Of a stretch of DNA of 64,000 bases, positions 27,597 through 35,694 are shown one piece after another. Position 1 is the first letter of the stretch. The number at the start of each line of letters is the position of its first letter. The position numbers were made by a program, and so were the translations under genes. The notes under the pieces are model-generated. The model made no database searches. It saw only the letters and a program-made list of their open reading frames with translations, and had not been told where the DNA came from. The DNA lies in assembly GCF_004348995.1 (NCBI RefSeq), contig NZ_SMKQ01000015.1, positions 1 through 64,000 on the forward strand. The letters are read 5' to 3'. Origin of the DNA: Nonomuraea terrae. Lineage in GTDB: Bacteria > Actinomycetota > Actinomycetes > Streptosporangiales > Streptosporangiaceae.

Positions 27597-28108
27597 AGGG
27601 AACCCCGCGGCAGGTGCTCGGGGCGCCCCACCCGGTGCTGTCGGCCATGGCAGAACCGGTGGACCCGACCGCGCCCGAAGTCGTGGCCGCGGCGGCCGAC
27701 CTTCTCGCGACCCTGCGCAACGAGCCCGCCACGGCGGGCCTCGCGGCCCCCCAGATCGGCCTGAGCTGGCGCCTCATCGCCTTCGACGCCGGTCGCCACC
27801 CCAAGGCCCGGTCAAGGGCCGGAGAGCTCGTGGTGGCCAATCCACGGCTCGCCGGCGCCGCCCACTGGAACGAGGGGCGCGAGGGCTGCGCCTCCGTCGC
27901 GGGGCTGAGCGCGGACGTCCCCCGCGCGACGCGTATCACCGTACATGGGCATTTGCCAGGTACGGGGGAGGCCGTCACCATCGAAGCGGATGCCTTCGAA
28001 GCCCGCTGCATTCAGCACCAACTGGACCATCTGGACGGTCTACTCTTCTTGGACAGAGTGCCCGGAGTCCTATCACTTCACACTAGTCTTCACAGTTGTG
28101 ACGCTTGA
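27593..28108 (+). CDS. Peptide-deformylase-like protein with altered catalytic motif
   Basis: 171 residues of the deformylase fold. Motif 1 GLAAPQIG (49-56) is intact. Motif 2 is EGCAS (97-101) with the metal Cys99. Motif 3 reads QHQLDH instead of QHELDH: metal ligands His142 and His146 are kept, but catalytic Glu143 is Gln (codon CAA, 28019-28021). In true deformylases this Glu is essential. The protein may be a pseudoenzyme or carry a changed activity. GTG start overlaps the ACT gene. A UAA-anticodon tRNA begins 50 bp downstream. Confidence 0.8.
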   Translation: MKGTPRQVLGAPHPVLSAMAEPVDPTAPEVVAAAADLLATLRNEPATAGLAAPQIGLSWRLIAFDAGRHPKARSRAGELVVANPRLAGAAHWNEGREGCASVAGLSADVPRATRITVHGHLPGTGEAVTIEADAFEARCIQHQLDHLDGLLFLDRVPGVLSLHTSLHSCDA

Positions 28109-28145
28109 TGCGAAGTTGTGCTCCTCGGAAGCATGGTCCGTTTCG

Positions 28146-28151
28146 TATGAT
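28146..28151 (+). promoter_or_regulatory. -10 hexamer of the tRNA gene
   Basis: TATGAT, a near-consensus -10, ends six bases before the first base of the tRNA (28158). Transcription would therefore start at or within a base of mature position 1. No good -35 is found at 16-18 bp. Confidence 0.55.
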
Positions 28152-28157
28152 TGCGGC

Positions 28158-28230
28158 GCCCCCGTAGCCCAATGGCAGAGGCAAACCCCTTAAAAGGGTT
28201 GACGTGCGGGTTCGAATCCCGCCGGGGGCA
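28158..28230 (+). tRNA. Class I tRNA with UAA anticodon (isotype uncertain, Leu by anticodon)
   Basis: 73 bases with a full cloverleaf. Acceptor GCCCCCG/CGGGGGC (7 perfect pairs), D-arm from 28167 with GG, anticodon stem AACCC/GGGTT, loop CTTAAAA giving anticodon UAA (34-36), variable loop GACGT of only five bases, T-arm GCGGG-TTCGAAT-CCCGC, and discriminator A73. CCA is not encoded. UAA reads UUA leucine codons, but bacterial tRNA-Leu (including bldA) is class II with a long variable arm, so this is not a standard tRNA-Leu. A standalone gene with its own promoter, just after a deformylase-like gene. Confidence 0.85.
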
Positions 28231-28782
28231 CTGCCTCTTTACCTTCCCTTTAGGTCACTGACCTGGAGGTTTACCGCGATCGACGGACGGACTCGCGCAG
28301 CCGATATCGAGTTGTTACTCAGTAGGGGCGGCGCGACGTGCTTCAGCCCCGGTGGCGTAGGGGCTGAGCACGCGGTCAGGAGTCTCCCTCTCGGGGCCGG
28401 ACAGGCAGTCCATGTTTGCGCGGCTGAAAACTTATCGTGTTCCTCTCGATATTGACTTCGCGCCGGTCATCTGCAATCTCTGGGGAGAGCCCCGTCGTTT
28501 CTTTCCGTGAAAGGTTGACTACGCTTCACGGCGAGACTTTTCGACGGTGAAAACCCGGTCGGCGCCTATAGTCGCCTGCCCGGTCCGGCCCGCCGCCCCC
28601 GGCGGGCGTCACCCGAGGGGCTCCCATGACGAAGATTTCTCCGTCTCGGGATGACCATGGGAACTCCACGGCGGGCATGTTCGTTGTGAACGCAGCCGTA
28701 GGTTTCGTAGGAACATCTGACTGAGCGTCACAGTTGACCAAGGTGCCGCCGGCCCCGCAGGTCGGCGACACAGGAGGCAGCG
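28231..28782. other. 552-bp stretch without a certain gene
   Basis: Between the tRNA and the Bax-inhibitor-type gene. It holds an inverted repeat CCGTGAA (28505-28511) and TTCACGG (28525-28531), a possible -10 TATAGT (28567-28572), and a possible 32-codon gene (28626-28724, listed separately). The part from 28231 to 28500 shows no coding frame on either strand and no riboswitch that I recognise. A frame over the tRNA is a shadow. Confidence 0.6.
28626..28724 (+). CDS. Possible 32-residue peptide
   Basis: ATG with GAGGGG seven bases upstream, and a promoter-like TATAGT 54 bp before it. The predicted product starts MTKISPSRDDHGNSTAG and has a hydrophobic second half (MFVVNAAVGFVG). Too short for family assignment. 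Third-position GC is only moderate. It could instead be leader sequence of the gene at 28783. Low confidence. Confidence 0.3.
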   Translation: MTKISPSRDDHGNSTAGMFVVNAAVGFVGTSD

Positions 28783-29574
28783 ATGCAGAGCAAGAACCCC
28801 GTATTCAGCAGGTCGCGGCAGCAGGCCGCGACGGGCTGGGCCGGCCCCACCCCGTCCCCCGACCAGTTGCAGAACATGTACGACACGCCGTCGTACACCC
28901 CGTCCCGGCCGGCGTTCCGCACCATGACGCTCGACGACGTCGTGGTTCGAGGGTTCCTGACCCTCGGGGCGCTCGTCGTGGCCGCCGCCGCGGCCTGGTA
29001 CCTCCAGGTCCCGCCGATGATCGCCATCGGCGCCGCCGTCGTGGCCCTGGTGCTGGGGCTGATCGCCTCGTTCACCATGAGCACCAACCCGGCGCTCATC
29101 CTCGCGTACGCGGTGTTCGAGGGCGTCTTCCTCGGCACGATCAGCTCCCTCTTCGAGGGCATGGTCAGCGGCATCGTGCTGCAGGCGGTGCTCGGCACGG
29201 CGTTCGCCTTCGGCGCGGTGCTGACCGTCTACTCGCTGCGCATCGTGCGCGTCACACCCAAGCTGGTGAAGTTCACCATCGCCGCCGGCCTCGCGGCCCT
29301 CGCCCTGGTGCTGGTCAACCTGGTCGCCGGCTTCTTCGTCGACGGCGGCCTGGGGCTGCGCACCGACTCCCCGCTCGGCTGGATCTTCAGCGCCGCGATG
29401 ATCCTGCTCGGCTGCTTCTTCCTGCTGCTCGACTTCGACTCGATCGAGCAGGGCGTCCGCCAGGGCGCTCCGGAGAAGTTCGCCTGGCAGTGCGCGTTCG
29501 GCCTGACGCTCAGCCTCGTGTGGATCTACCTCGAGGTGCTGCGGCTGGTCTACTACTTCAACAGCAGCGACTGA
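28783..29574 (+). CDS. Bax inhibitor-1 / YccA-family membrane protein
   Basis: 263 residues. A soluble Pro/Ser-rich N-terminus (about 1-50) is followed by seven transmembrane segments. Seen: MTLDDVVVRGFLTLGALVVA, AYAVFEGVFLGTISSLFE, and the final segment LVWIYLEVLRLVYYF, all typical of the actinobacterial Bax1-I group. Members are pH-sensitive calcium leak channels in other bacteria, but the role here is unknown. AGGAGG precedes the ATG. A terminator follows. Confidence 0.88.
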   Translation: MQSKNPVFSRSRQQAATGWAGPTPSPDQLQNMYDTPSYTPSRPAFRTMTLDDVVVRGFLTLGALVVAAAAAWYLQVPPMIAIGAAVVALVLGLIASFTMSTNPALILAYAVFEGVFLGTISSLFEGMVSGIVLQAVLGTAFAFGAVLTVYSLRIVRVTPKLVKFTIAAGLAALALVLVNLVAGFFVDGGLGLRTDSPLGWIFSAAMILLGCFFLLLDFDSIEQGVRQGAPEKFAWQCAFGLTLSLVWIYLEVLRLVYYFNSSD

Positions 29575-29592
29575 CCGTCCGCGACGTGATGA

Positions 29593-29621
29593 GGGCCTCG
29601 CCGATCCGGCGGGGCCCTTTT
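29593..29621 (+). terminator. Rho-independent terminator
   Basis: GGGCCTCGCCG and CGGCGGGGCCC pair (one G-U) around a short loop and run into TTTT. It lies 19 bp after the Bax1-I-type gene. Confidence 0.85.
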
Positions 29622-29736
29622 CGTTGTGCGATCGAAGATCTACCGACCGTCACGGAATGATGCCCTTACGGGGGGTTGCCATCTGTACATCTGTGTTGCA
29701 GTGTCAAGCAAAGAAGCGTTAACCGCGGAGGTGCCC

Positions 29737-29970
29737 ATGATCTTGAACCACTCACCGGAGACGCAGACGAAGCTCATCGCAAGGGTCCCATCGATAACGG
29801 GACGCGAACTCCCCGAGTGGTTCCAAGCCATCGACAACGGCCCGGCTTTCCTACGGTGTGACGAGCGGGCCAACTGGCTCGCCGACGAGCACGGGCTCAC
29901 TCACGGCTATGCCGCCGCCATCGTGCGCGAACACGAGCGGCACCGCCGTAACCGTCGGGGCTTCATCTAG
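29737..29970 (+). CDS. DUF4287 family protein
   Basis: 77 residues. The start ATG 29737 has GCGGAGG upstream, and the longer frame to 29626 covers promoter DNA. The sequence SPETQTKLIARVPSITGREL followed by WLADEHGLTHGYAAAIVREH is the DUF4287 pattern, found alone or fused to DUF5655. Function unknown. Small, soluble and basic at the C-terminus. Confidence 0.85.
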   Translation: MILNHSPETQTKLIARVPSITGRELPEWFQAIDNGPAFLRCDERANWLADEHGLTHGYAAAIVREHERHRRNRRGFI

Positions 29971-29988
29971 ACCCCACACCGTCCCCCC

Positions 29989-30013
29989 GCGCCCGCGCTG
30001 CCAGCGCGGGCGC
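29989..30013 (+). terminator. Hairpin after the DUF4287 gene
   Basis: GCGCCCGCGCT and AGCGCGGGCGC form a perfect 11-bp stem with loop GCC. No U-run. It ends 14 bp before the next ATG. Confidence 0.55.
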
Positions 30014-30027
30014 GTCATCATGAGGGA

Positions 30028-30435
30028 ATGGATCTCGACAAGGCACTTGACTTCCTTCGCGCCAACCACCACGCGGTCCTGCTCACCAGGCATCGCGACG
30101 GGCGCCCGCAGATGTCCCCGGTCGTCGCCGGGGTCGAGAACGGCCGCGTGGTCATCAGCTCCAGGGAAACCGCGATCAAGGTGAAGAACGCCCGCCGCGA
30201 CCCGCAGGTCTCGCTGTGCGTCTTCACCGACCGCTTCTACGGCGACTGGATCCAGCTCGACGGCACGACGGAGATCATCGCTCTGCCGGACGCCATGGAG
30301 CACCTGATCGCCTACTACCGCGGCATCTCCGGCGAACACCCCGACTGGGACGACTACCGCGCCGCGATGGAGCGCGAACACCGCGTCATCATGAGCATCA
30401 CCCCGGCCCACGCCGGCCCCGACCACCACGGCTGA
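30028..30435 (+). CDS. F420-type PPOX-fold oxidoreductase (TIGR03618-like)
   Basis: 135 residues of the split-barrel flavin/F420-binding fold. Seen: HHAVLLTRHRDGRPQMSPVV at the N-terminus, RVVISSRETAIKVKNARRDP, then VSLCVFTDRFYGDWIQLDGT. This pattern is shared by F420-dependent reductases of actinobacteria. The substrate is not predictable. A separate short transcription unit is likely, as terminator-like hairpins lie before it and the next gene is convergent. Confidence 0.85.
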   Translation: MDLDKALDFLRANHHAVLLTRHRDGRPQMSPVVAGVENGRVVISSRETAIKVKNARRDPQVSLCVFTDRFYGDWIQLDGTTEIIALPDAMEHLIAYYRGISGEHPDWDDYRAAMEREHRVIMSITPAHAGPDHHG

Positions 30436-30499
30436 CCGGAAGGGCACACGCGAAGCGCCCGGCCGTGAGGCCGGGCGCCGGGCGAACGCGGTGCGTCGA

Positions 30500-31717
30500 T
30501 CAGCCGAGGCGCTCGACGATCATGGCCATGCCCTGGCCGCCGCCCACGCACATCGTCTCCAGTCCGATGCTCTTGTCGTGGTGCTGGAGGCCGTTGATCA
30601 GCGTGGAGGTGATCCGCGCGCCGGTCATGCCGAACGGGTGCCCGACCGCGATCGCGCCGCCGTTGACGTTGAGCCGGTCGAGCTCGATGCCCAGCTCGCG
30701 GTACGACGGGATCACCTGGGCCGCGAACGCCTCGTTGATCTCGGCCAGGTCGATGTCGTCGATCGCCATGCCGGCCCTGGCCAGCGCCTGCTTCGTCGCC
30801 TCGACCGGCCCGAGGCCCATGATCTCGGGCGACAGGCCGGAGACGCCGGTGGAGACGATCCGGGCCAGCGGCGTGATGCCCAGCTCGGCGGCCTTGACGT
30901 CGCTCATCACGACCACCGCGGCGGCGCCGTCGTTCAGCGGGCAGCAGTTGCCGGCCGTGACCGTGCCGTCGGGGCGGAAGACGGGCTGCAGCGAGGAGAC
31001 CTTCTCGTACGTGGTGCCGGGCCGCGGGCCGTCGTCCTTGCTGACCACGGTGCCGTCGGGCAGGGTCACCGGCGTGATGTCCTTCTCCCAGAACCCGTCG
31101 GCCAGCGCCTTCTCGGCGAGGTTCTGCGAGCGCACGCCGAACTCGTCCTGCTCCTGGCGGGAGATGCCCTTGATCTGGGCGACGTTCTCGGCGGTCTGGC
31201 CCATCGCCATGTAGACGTCGGGGACCTCGCCGTCCTCACGCGGGTCGTGCCAGGTCTTGCCGCCCTTGCCGAACTCCTTCGTACGGCCCAGCGCGCTCAG
31301 GAAGGCCGGGTTGTGCGTGTCGGGCAGCGAGTCGGAGTTGCCCTTGGTGAAGCGCGACACGGTCTCGACGCCGGCCGAGACGAACACGTCGCCCTCGCCC
31401 GCCTTGATGGCGTGGAAGGCCATCCGCGTGGTCTGCAGCGACGAGGAGCAGTAACGCGTCACGGTGGTGCCGGGCACGTTGTCGAGCCCGAGCAGCACCG
31501 CCACCACGCGGGCCATGTTGAAGCCCTGCTCGCCGCCGGGCAGGCCGCAGCCGAGCATGATGTCGTCGATCGACGACGGGTCGAGCTGGGGCACTTTCGC
31601 CAGCGCGGCCTGGATCATCTGCACGGTCAGGTCGTCGGGCCGGATGTCCTTCAGCGAGCCCTTGAAGGCTCGCCCGATCGGGGAACGCGCGGTTGCGACG
31701 ATGACTGCCTCGGGCAT
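30500..31717 (-). CDS. fadA: Acetyl-CoA C-acyltransferase (thiolase)
   Basis: Last step of fatty acid beta-oxidation: thiolytic cleavage of 3-ketoacyl-CoA. 405 residues. Nucleophile Cys90 in RYCSSSLQ, His360 in GHPFGMTGAR, and Cys390 in CVGGGQG complete the triad. GGAGGGG lies upstream of the ATG at 31717. An operator-like palindrome lies 28-46 bp upstream of the start. It stands alone here, without the usual fadB partner within the window. Confidence 0.93.
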   Translation of the reverse strand: MPEAVIVATARSPIGRAFKGSLKDIRPDDLTVQMIQAALAKVPQLDPSSIDDIMLGCGLPGGEQGFNMARVVAVLLGLDNVPGTTVTRYCSSSLQTTRMAFHAIKAGEGDVFVSAGVETVSRFTKGNSDSLPDTHNPAFLSALGRTKEFGKGGKTWHDPREDGEVPDVYMAMGQTAENVAQIKGISRQEQDEFGVRSQNLAEKALADGFWEKDITPVTLPDGTVVSKDDGPRPGTTYEKVSSLQPVFRPDGTVTAGNCCPLNDGAAAVVVMSDVKAAELGITPLARIVSTGVSGLSPEIMGLGPVEATKQALARAGMAIDDIDLAEINEAFAAQVIPSYRELGIELDRLNVNGGAIAVGHPFGMTGARITSTLINGLQHHDKSIGLETMCVGGGQGMAMIVERLG

Positions 31718-31744
31718 GGCCCCTCCTTTGTCGGCGCTAATAGT

Positions 31745-31763
31745 AGAACTATATTCCAGTTCT
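31745..31763. promoter_or_regulatory. Operator-like palindrome upstream of the thiolase gene
   Basis: AGAACT-ATATTCC-AGTTCT, perfect 6-bp arms. On the minus strand it contains TATAGT, a plausible -10 for the thiolase gene, so a bound repressor would block transcription. TetR-family fatty acid regulators use sites of this size. The specific regulator is unknown. Confidence 0.6.
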
Positions 31764-31792
31764 TCGCTCGGGGCCCGCGCCGGCCCCGGGCG

Positions 31793-33142
31793 TTATCCGT
31801 ACATACCCGGCGTCGTCCCCGTGTGGTCGTGCACCGCGTGGACGGCGCCCTTCTCGTCGCGCCACAGCCGCCAGCCCTCCTGGCTGCCGGTGAACCACAG
31901 CGGCGGAGCCGCCGCCGGCGAGACGCGCTTGCCCGTGGCCAGGTCGTACTCGCAGATGGCGGCCGTGGAGTAGAAGCCCGGCGGCTGGCCGCGCAGGGGC
32001 AGCGGCTTGGGGTCGGTGACGCAGAACGACCAGCCGCGCTGCTCCTCCACCGAGATGGGGCCGCCGGAGGCCAGGTCGAACGCCGTGCCCTTGGCGTTGT
32101 GGGTGAGGAAGCCCAGTTTGTCCATGCGCTCGGGGAAGGCCAGCCACCAGCCGGAGCCCGGCACGTCGGCGGCCGGGATCTGGCCGACCACCCGCCCGCT
32201 CTGGGGGTCGAGCCGGGCGAACCCGCCGTAGGAGCCCTGCGGGTCGACCGGGCGGACGACGGGGGCGTGGCCGGGGTTGCCGCTCGGATAGACGCGTACG
32301 ACGGAGGGGCGCATCCAGTTGATCGTCCCGTCGGAGATCCTGACGGAGAACAGCCCGAACGTGGAGACCTTCCGCGTCTGCGGGTGGGTGTAGGGGGCGA
32401 CGTAGCCGACCAGGTCGTCGCCCGCCGCGCCGAACGCCCACCCGCCCGACACGTCGATGCCCGGCCCGAGCGCCTGTTCGATCGGCTGCTGCCACTGCAG
32501 CTTGCCGGTCTTGAGCTCGTACGACTCGACCGAGGGGCTGGCGGACAGCCGCAGCAGCAGGACGCGGGAGCGGTCGTACCACTCGACCTCGGAGATGCCG
32601 GGCAGCCGCCACAGCACCTTGCCGGTCGACGGTTCGAGCACGACCATGCGCGCCTTGGCCAGGGCGGTGTGCTCCGACAGGCAGACGTAGGGCCCGCATC
32701 GCTGCGGCCCGAACGTCGAGTGCACCGGCCTGCTCCACTTGCGCGCGCCCGAATGTGCGTCGCGGGCGGTGAGGGTGGCGTTCCAGCGGCCCTTCTTGAC
32801 CGGGTCGAGCGCGACGACCACGGCCTTGCCCGGGGACGTCTCGACGACCGCCGGCGTGGAGACGCCCATGCCGGGCAGGCGGCCCGCCATCGTGGCCGGC
32901 TGGGCCCACAGCCGCCTGCCGTCGCGCAGGCCGAGGGCGACCGTCTCGAGCGTGCCGTCGGGCTTCATGGAGGTGGCGGCCACGACCCCGGCCGCCACGG
33001 CCATCCGGCTGACGGCGTTGACGTGGGTGTTGTGCCAGGTCGTGGATTCGGTGGTGGCCGCGTCGCTGCCGGAGCAGGCCGTCGCGGCGAGGGTTCCGGC
33101 GAGGGCGAGGGACGGTTTCCAAAGGGACCGGAGCACAGGCAA
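31793..33142 (-). CDS. Lipoprotein with PQQ-like beta-propeller
   Basis: 449 residues. Signal peptide with lipobox ATAC (Cys near residue 23). The rest carries several propeller-blade motifs: LRDGRRLWAQP, HSGARKWSRP, PSTGKVLWRLP, KTGKLQWQQP, SDGTINWMRP. Each is the W-containing strand of a PQQ-type repeat. No quinoprotein catalytic residues were identified, so a binding or scaffold role is likely. TTG 33142 lies four bases after GGAG. GTG 33136 is the alternative. Confidence 0.75.
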   Translation of the reverse strand: MPVLRSLWKPSLALAGTLAATACSGSDAATTESTTWHNTHVNAVSRMAVAAGVVAATSMKPDGTLETVALGLRDGRRLWAQPATMAGRLPGMGVSTPAVVETSPGKAVVVALDPVKKGRWNATLTARDAHSGARKWSRPVHSTFGPQRCGPYVCLSEHTALAKARMVVLEPSTGKVLWRLPGISEVEWYDRSRVLLLRLSASPSVESYELKTGKLQWQQPIEQALGPGIDVSGGWAFGAAGDDLVGYVAPYTHPQTRKVSTFGLFSVRISDGTINWMRPSVVRVYPSGNPGHAPVVRPVDPQGSYGGFARLDPQSGRVVGQIPAADVPGSGWWLAFPERMDKLGFLTHNAKGTAFDLASGGPISVEEQRGWSFCVTDPKPLPLRGQPPGFYSTAAICEYDLATGKRVSPAAAPPLWFTGSQEGWRLWRDEKGAVHAVHDHTGTTPGMYG

Positions 33143-33212
33143 TCCACTCCAATGAGAACGGGGAGTGGCGGCTCCGGCCCGGAGGGTGACCGGGCGCGGT
33201 CTCGCTGAGCCG

Positions 33213-34196
33213 TCAGGCGTCGTTGAGCGGCTCGCCGAGCCGCCGGCGGAACAACGTCACCCACTTACCGTGCAGGCCCGTCGCCCGCCCGTCGACCCGG
33301 GTCGCGGTGACCTCGGTGCCGGGCTCCTCCGCGGCCGTCGCCGCCGCGAGGTATATCGGTTGCAGTGCTTCGCCGCGCCGGGGGTGCGGTTCAGGCCAAA
33401 GCCCCAACGCTGCGCACACCGACGGTAGCACCGCGTAAGCGGCCTGCGCGTAACCTCGGTCAGATGGATGGAAACGATCCGGTCCGAACATTTCTGCCGG
33501 ATTTGCGTCGAATTCGGGCCCTAGGACGTCGGCGAACGCCACCGTACGCCCTCCGGCGTCGACCACGGCGACCGTCTGCGCCGCGGCCAGCTGGCGGCTC
33601 CAGCGCCGCGTCACCCAGCGCAGCGGCTGGGCGATCGGCCGCACCGTGCCGAGATCGGGGCAGGTGCCCACGACCACCTCGGCCCCCGCGTCGCGCAGCC
33701 GCCGCACCGCCTTGGTCAGATGCCGTACGGCCGTCGCGGGCGGCGTCTGCGTGATGATGTCGTTGGCCCCCACGAAGATCACCGCGAGGTCGGCCTCCAT
33801 GGCGAGGGCGACGTCCACCTGTTCGACCAGCTCGGCCGACGGCGTGCCGGACTTGGCGGCGACGACGAGGCGCACCGGGCGCTCGGCCACCGAGGCCAGG
33901 CCGTTGGCCAGCAGCACGCCCGGGGTCTTGGCCGGGTCGGTCATGCCGAGGCCCACGGCCGTCGAGTCGCCCAGCATGGCCATCCTGATCGGCTCGCCGG
34001 GGAAGTCGCCGTACACGCCGTCGGAGACCGGGCCGTCCAGGCCGTGCGGCTGGCCGATGACCCTGCGTGCGAGCAGTCCTTCAGCGATCAGCAGGCCGTA
34101 CGCCGTGGCTCCGAGGGCGGTGAGCCCGCCCCCTCCGAGCGCAGCCGCGGTAGCGATCTTGCGTGCCGCCCGCGCCATCCCTGCTGGCCACACCAC
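33213..34196 (-). CDS. SGNH/GDSL hydrolase, membrane-anchored
   Basis: 327 residues. An N-terminal hydrophobic segment (about 20-42) is followed by the SGNH core: block I MLGDSTAVG (nucleophile Ser near 77), block III FVGANDI, block V DRFHPSDRGY with the catalytic Asp and His. The usual length for actinobacterial lipase-like hydrolases. Substrate unknown. Probably an esterase acting outside the membrane. It is transcribed leftward, divergent from cystathionine beta-synthase. Confidence 0.87.
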   Translation of the reverse strand: MVWPAGMARAARKIATAAALGGGGLTALGATAYGLLIAEGLLARRVIGQPHGLDGPVSDGVYGDFPGEPIRMAMLGDSTAVGLGMTDPAKTPGVLLANGLASVAERPVRLVVAAKSGTPSAELVEQVDVALAMEADLAVIFVGANDIITQTPPATAVRHLTKAVRRLRDAGAEVVVGTCPDLGTVRPIAQPLRWVTRRWSRQLAAAQTVAVVDAGGRTVAFADVLGPEFDANPAEMFGPDRFHPSDRGYAQAAYAVLPSVCAALGLWPEPHPRRGEALQPIYLAAATAAEEPGTEVTATRVDGRATGLHGKWVTLFRRRLGEPLNDA

Positions 34197-34323
34197 GTAC
34201 GTGCCCTCCCCGGTCGAACTCGGCGGTAGCGTTTGCTTGAAAGTAACCGAGGCCCTGTCACCCCCAGGGGACCTCGGCCGACGACAAGCTGATCAAGCTT
34301 CGGCAAAGAAGGTGAACACCTCG

Positions 34324-35694
34324 GTGCGCGTTTACGATTCCCTGGTCGAGCTGATGGGGAACACCCCACTCGTCAGGCTGCACAAAGTCAATGCGGGGGT
34401 GCCTGCGCAGGTGCTCGCCAAAGTCGAGTACTTCAACCCGGGCGGCTCCGTCAAGGACCGGATCGCGGTGCGCATGATCGAAGCCGCGGAGAAGTCCGGC
34501 GAGCTGCGCCCTGGCGGCGTCATCGTGGAGCCCACCTCGGGCAACACCGGCGTCGGGCTGGCCATCGTGGCGCAGCAGAAGGGCTACCGGTGCCTGTTCG
34601 TCGTGCCCGACAAGGTGGCCCAGGACAAGATCTCCGTCCTGCGGGCGTACGGCGCCGAGGTCGTCGTCTGCCCGACCGCCGTCGCGCCCGACCACCCCGA
34701 GTCCTACTACTCGGTCTCCGACCGGCTGGCCCGCGAGATCCCGAACGCCTGGAAGCCCGACCAGTACTCCAACGTCAACAATCCCGACTCCCACTACCAC
34801 TCGACGGGGCCGGAGATCTGGGAGCAGACCGAGGGCCGGGTCACGCACTTCGTGGCCGGCATCGGCACCGGCGGCACGATCAGCGGCACCGGCCGCTACC
34901 TCAAGGAGGTCTCCGGCGGTCGCGTGAAGATCATCGGGGCCGACCCGGAGGGCTCGGTCTACTCCGGCGGCAGCGGCCGTCCGTACCTCGTGGAGGGCGT
35001 CGGCGAGGACATCTGGCCGGCCACCTACGACACGACCATCTGCGACGAGATCATCGCGGTGTCCGACAAGGACTCCTTCACCATGACCCGCAGGCTCGCC
35101 CGCGAGGAGGGGCTGCTGGTCGGCGGCTCCTGCGGCATGGCCGTGGTGGCGGCGCTGCGGGTGGCGGCCGCGGCCTCGCCCGACGACATGGTGGTCGTGC
35201 TGCTGCCCGACGGCGGCCGAGGTTACCTGTCCAAGATCTTCAACGACGACTGGATGGCCGACTACGGCTTCCTGACCGAGTCGTCGGAGGAGGGGCTGGT
35301 CGGCGACGTGCTGGCGCGCAAGGGTCCGGGGCTGCCGGAGTTCGTGCACGCCCACCCGCACGAGTCGGTCGGCACGGCCATCTCGATCATGCGCGAGTAC
35401 TCCGTCTCGCAGCTGCCCGTGATGAAGGAGGAGCCGCCGGTCATGGCGGCCGAGGTGGTCGGCTCGATCGTCGAGCGCGACCTCCTCGACGCTCTCTACC
35501 GCGGAAAGCTTTCGTCCGACGACCCGATCTCCGAACATATGTCGGCCCCGCTACCCACGATCGGCAGTGGTGAACCCGTGGCTCGTGCGGTGGAAGCGCT
35601 GGAAAAGGCGGATGCGGCGGTCGTGCTGGACGACGGCAAGCCCGCCGGGCTGATCACCCGGCAGGACCTGCTCGCCTTCCTCGCCAACCGCTAG
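34324..35694 (+). CDS. cbs: Cystathionine beta-synthase
   Basis: Condenses serine and homocysteine to cystathionine (reverse transsulfuration). 456 residues. PLP lysine K44 in GGSVKDRIA, the SGNTG phosphate and substrate loop, GTGGTISG, then GGSCGMAV. Two CBS domains occupy about 335-456 (HPHESVGTAISIMREYSVSQ and the block ending LITRQDLLAFL). GTG 34324 is chosen (GAAGG 11 bases upstream, family start MRVYDSL). GTG 34312 is the alternative. The stop overlaps the convergent gene's stop in CTAG. Confidence 0.93.
   Translation: MRVYDSLVELMGNTPLVRLHKVNAGVPAQVLAKVEYFNPGGSVKDRIAVRMIEAAEKSGELRPGGVIVEPTSGNTGVGLAIVAQQKGYRCLFVVPDKVAQDKISVLRAYGAEVVVCPTAVAPDHPESYYSVSDRLAREIPNAWKPDQYSNVNNPDSHYHSTGPEIWEQTEGRVTHFVAGIGTGGTISGTGRYLKEVSGGRVKIIGADPEGSVYSGGSGRPYLVEGVGEDIWPATYDTTICDEIIAVSDKDSFTMTRRLAREEGLLVGGSCGMAVVAALRVAAAASPDDMVVVLLPDGGRGYLSKIFNDDWMADYGFLTESSEEGLVGDVLARKGPGLPEFVHAHPHESVGTAISIMREYSVSQLPVMKEEPPVMAAEVVGSIVERDLLDALYRGKLSSDDPISEHMSAPLPTIGSGEPVARAVEALEKADAAVVLDDGKPAGLITRQDLLAFLANR

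Noticed and set aside
28204-28455. A frame starting inside the tRNA
   Set aside because: It overlaps the tRNA T-arm and has no ribosome site or homology. The tRNA explains the sequence.
34286-34300. AAGCT-GATCA-AGCTT as operator of cbs
   Set aside because: Arms of five bases with no link to a regulator. Too weak to list as a feature.
35691-35694. Overlapping stop codons in CTAG between cbs and its convergent neighbour as a regulatory feature
   Set aside because: A simple result of palindromic CTAG. No further signal.
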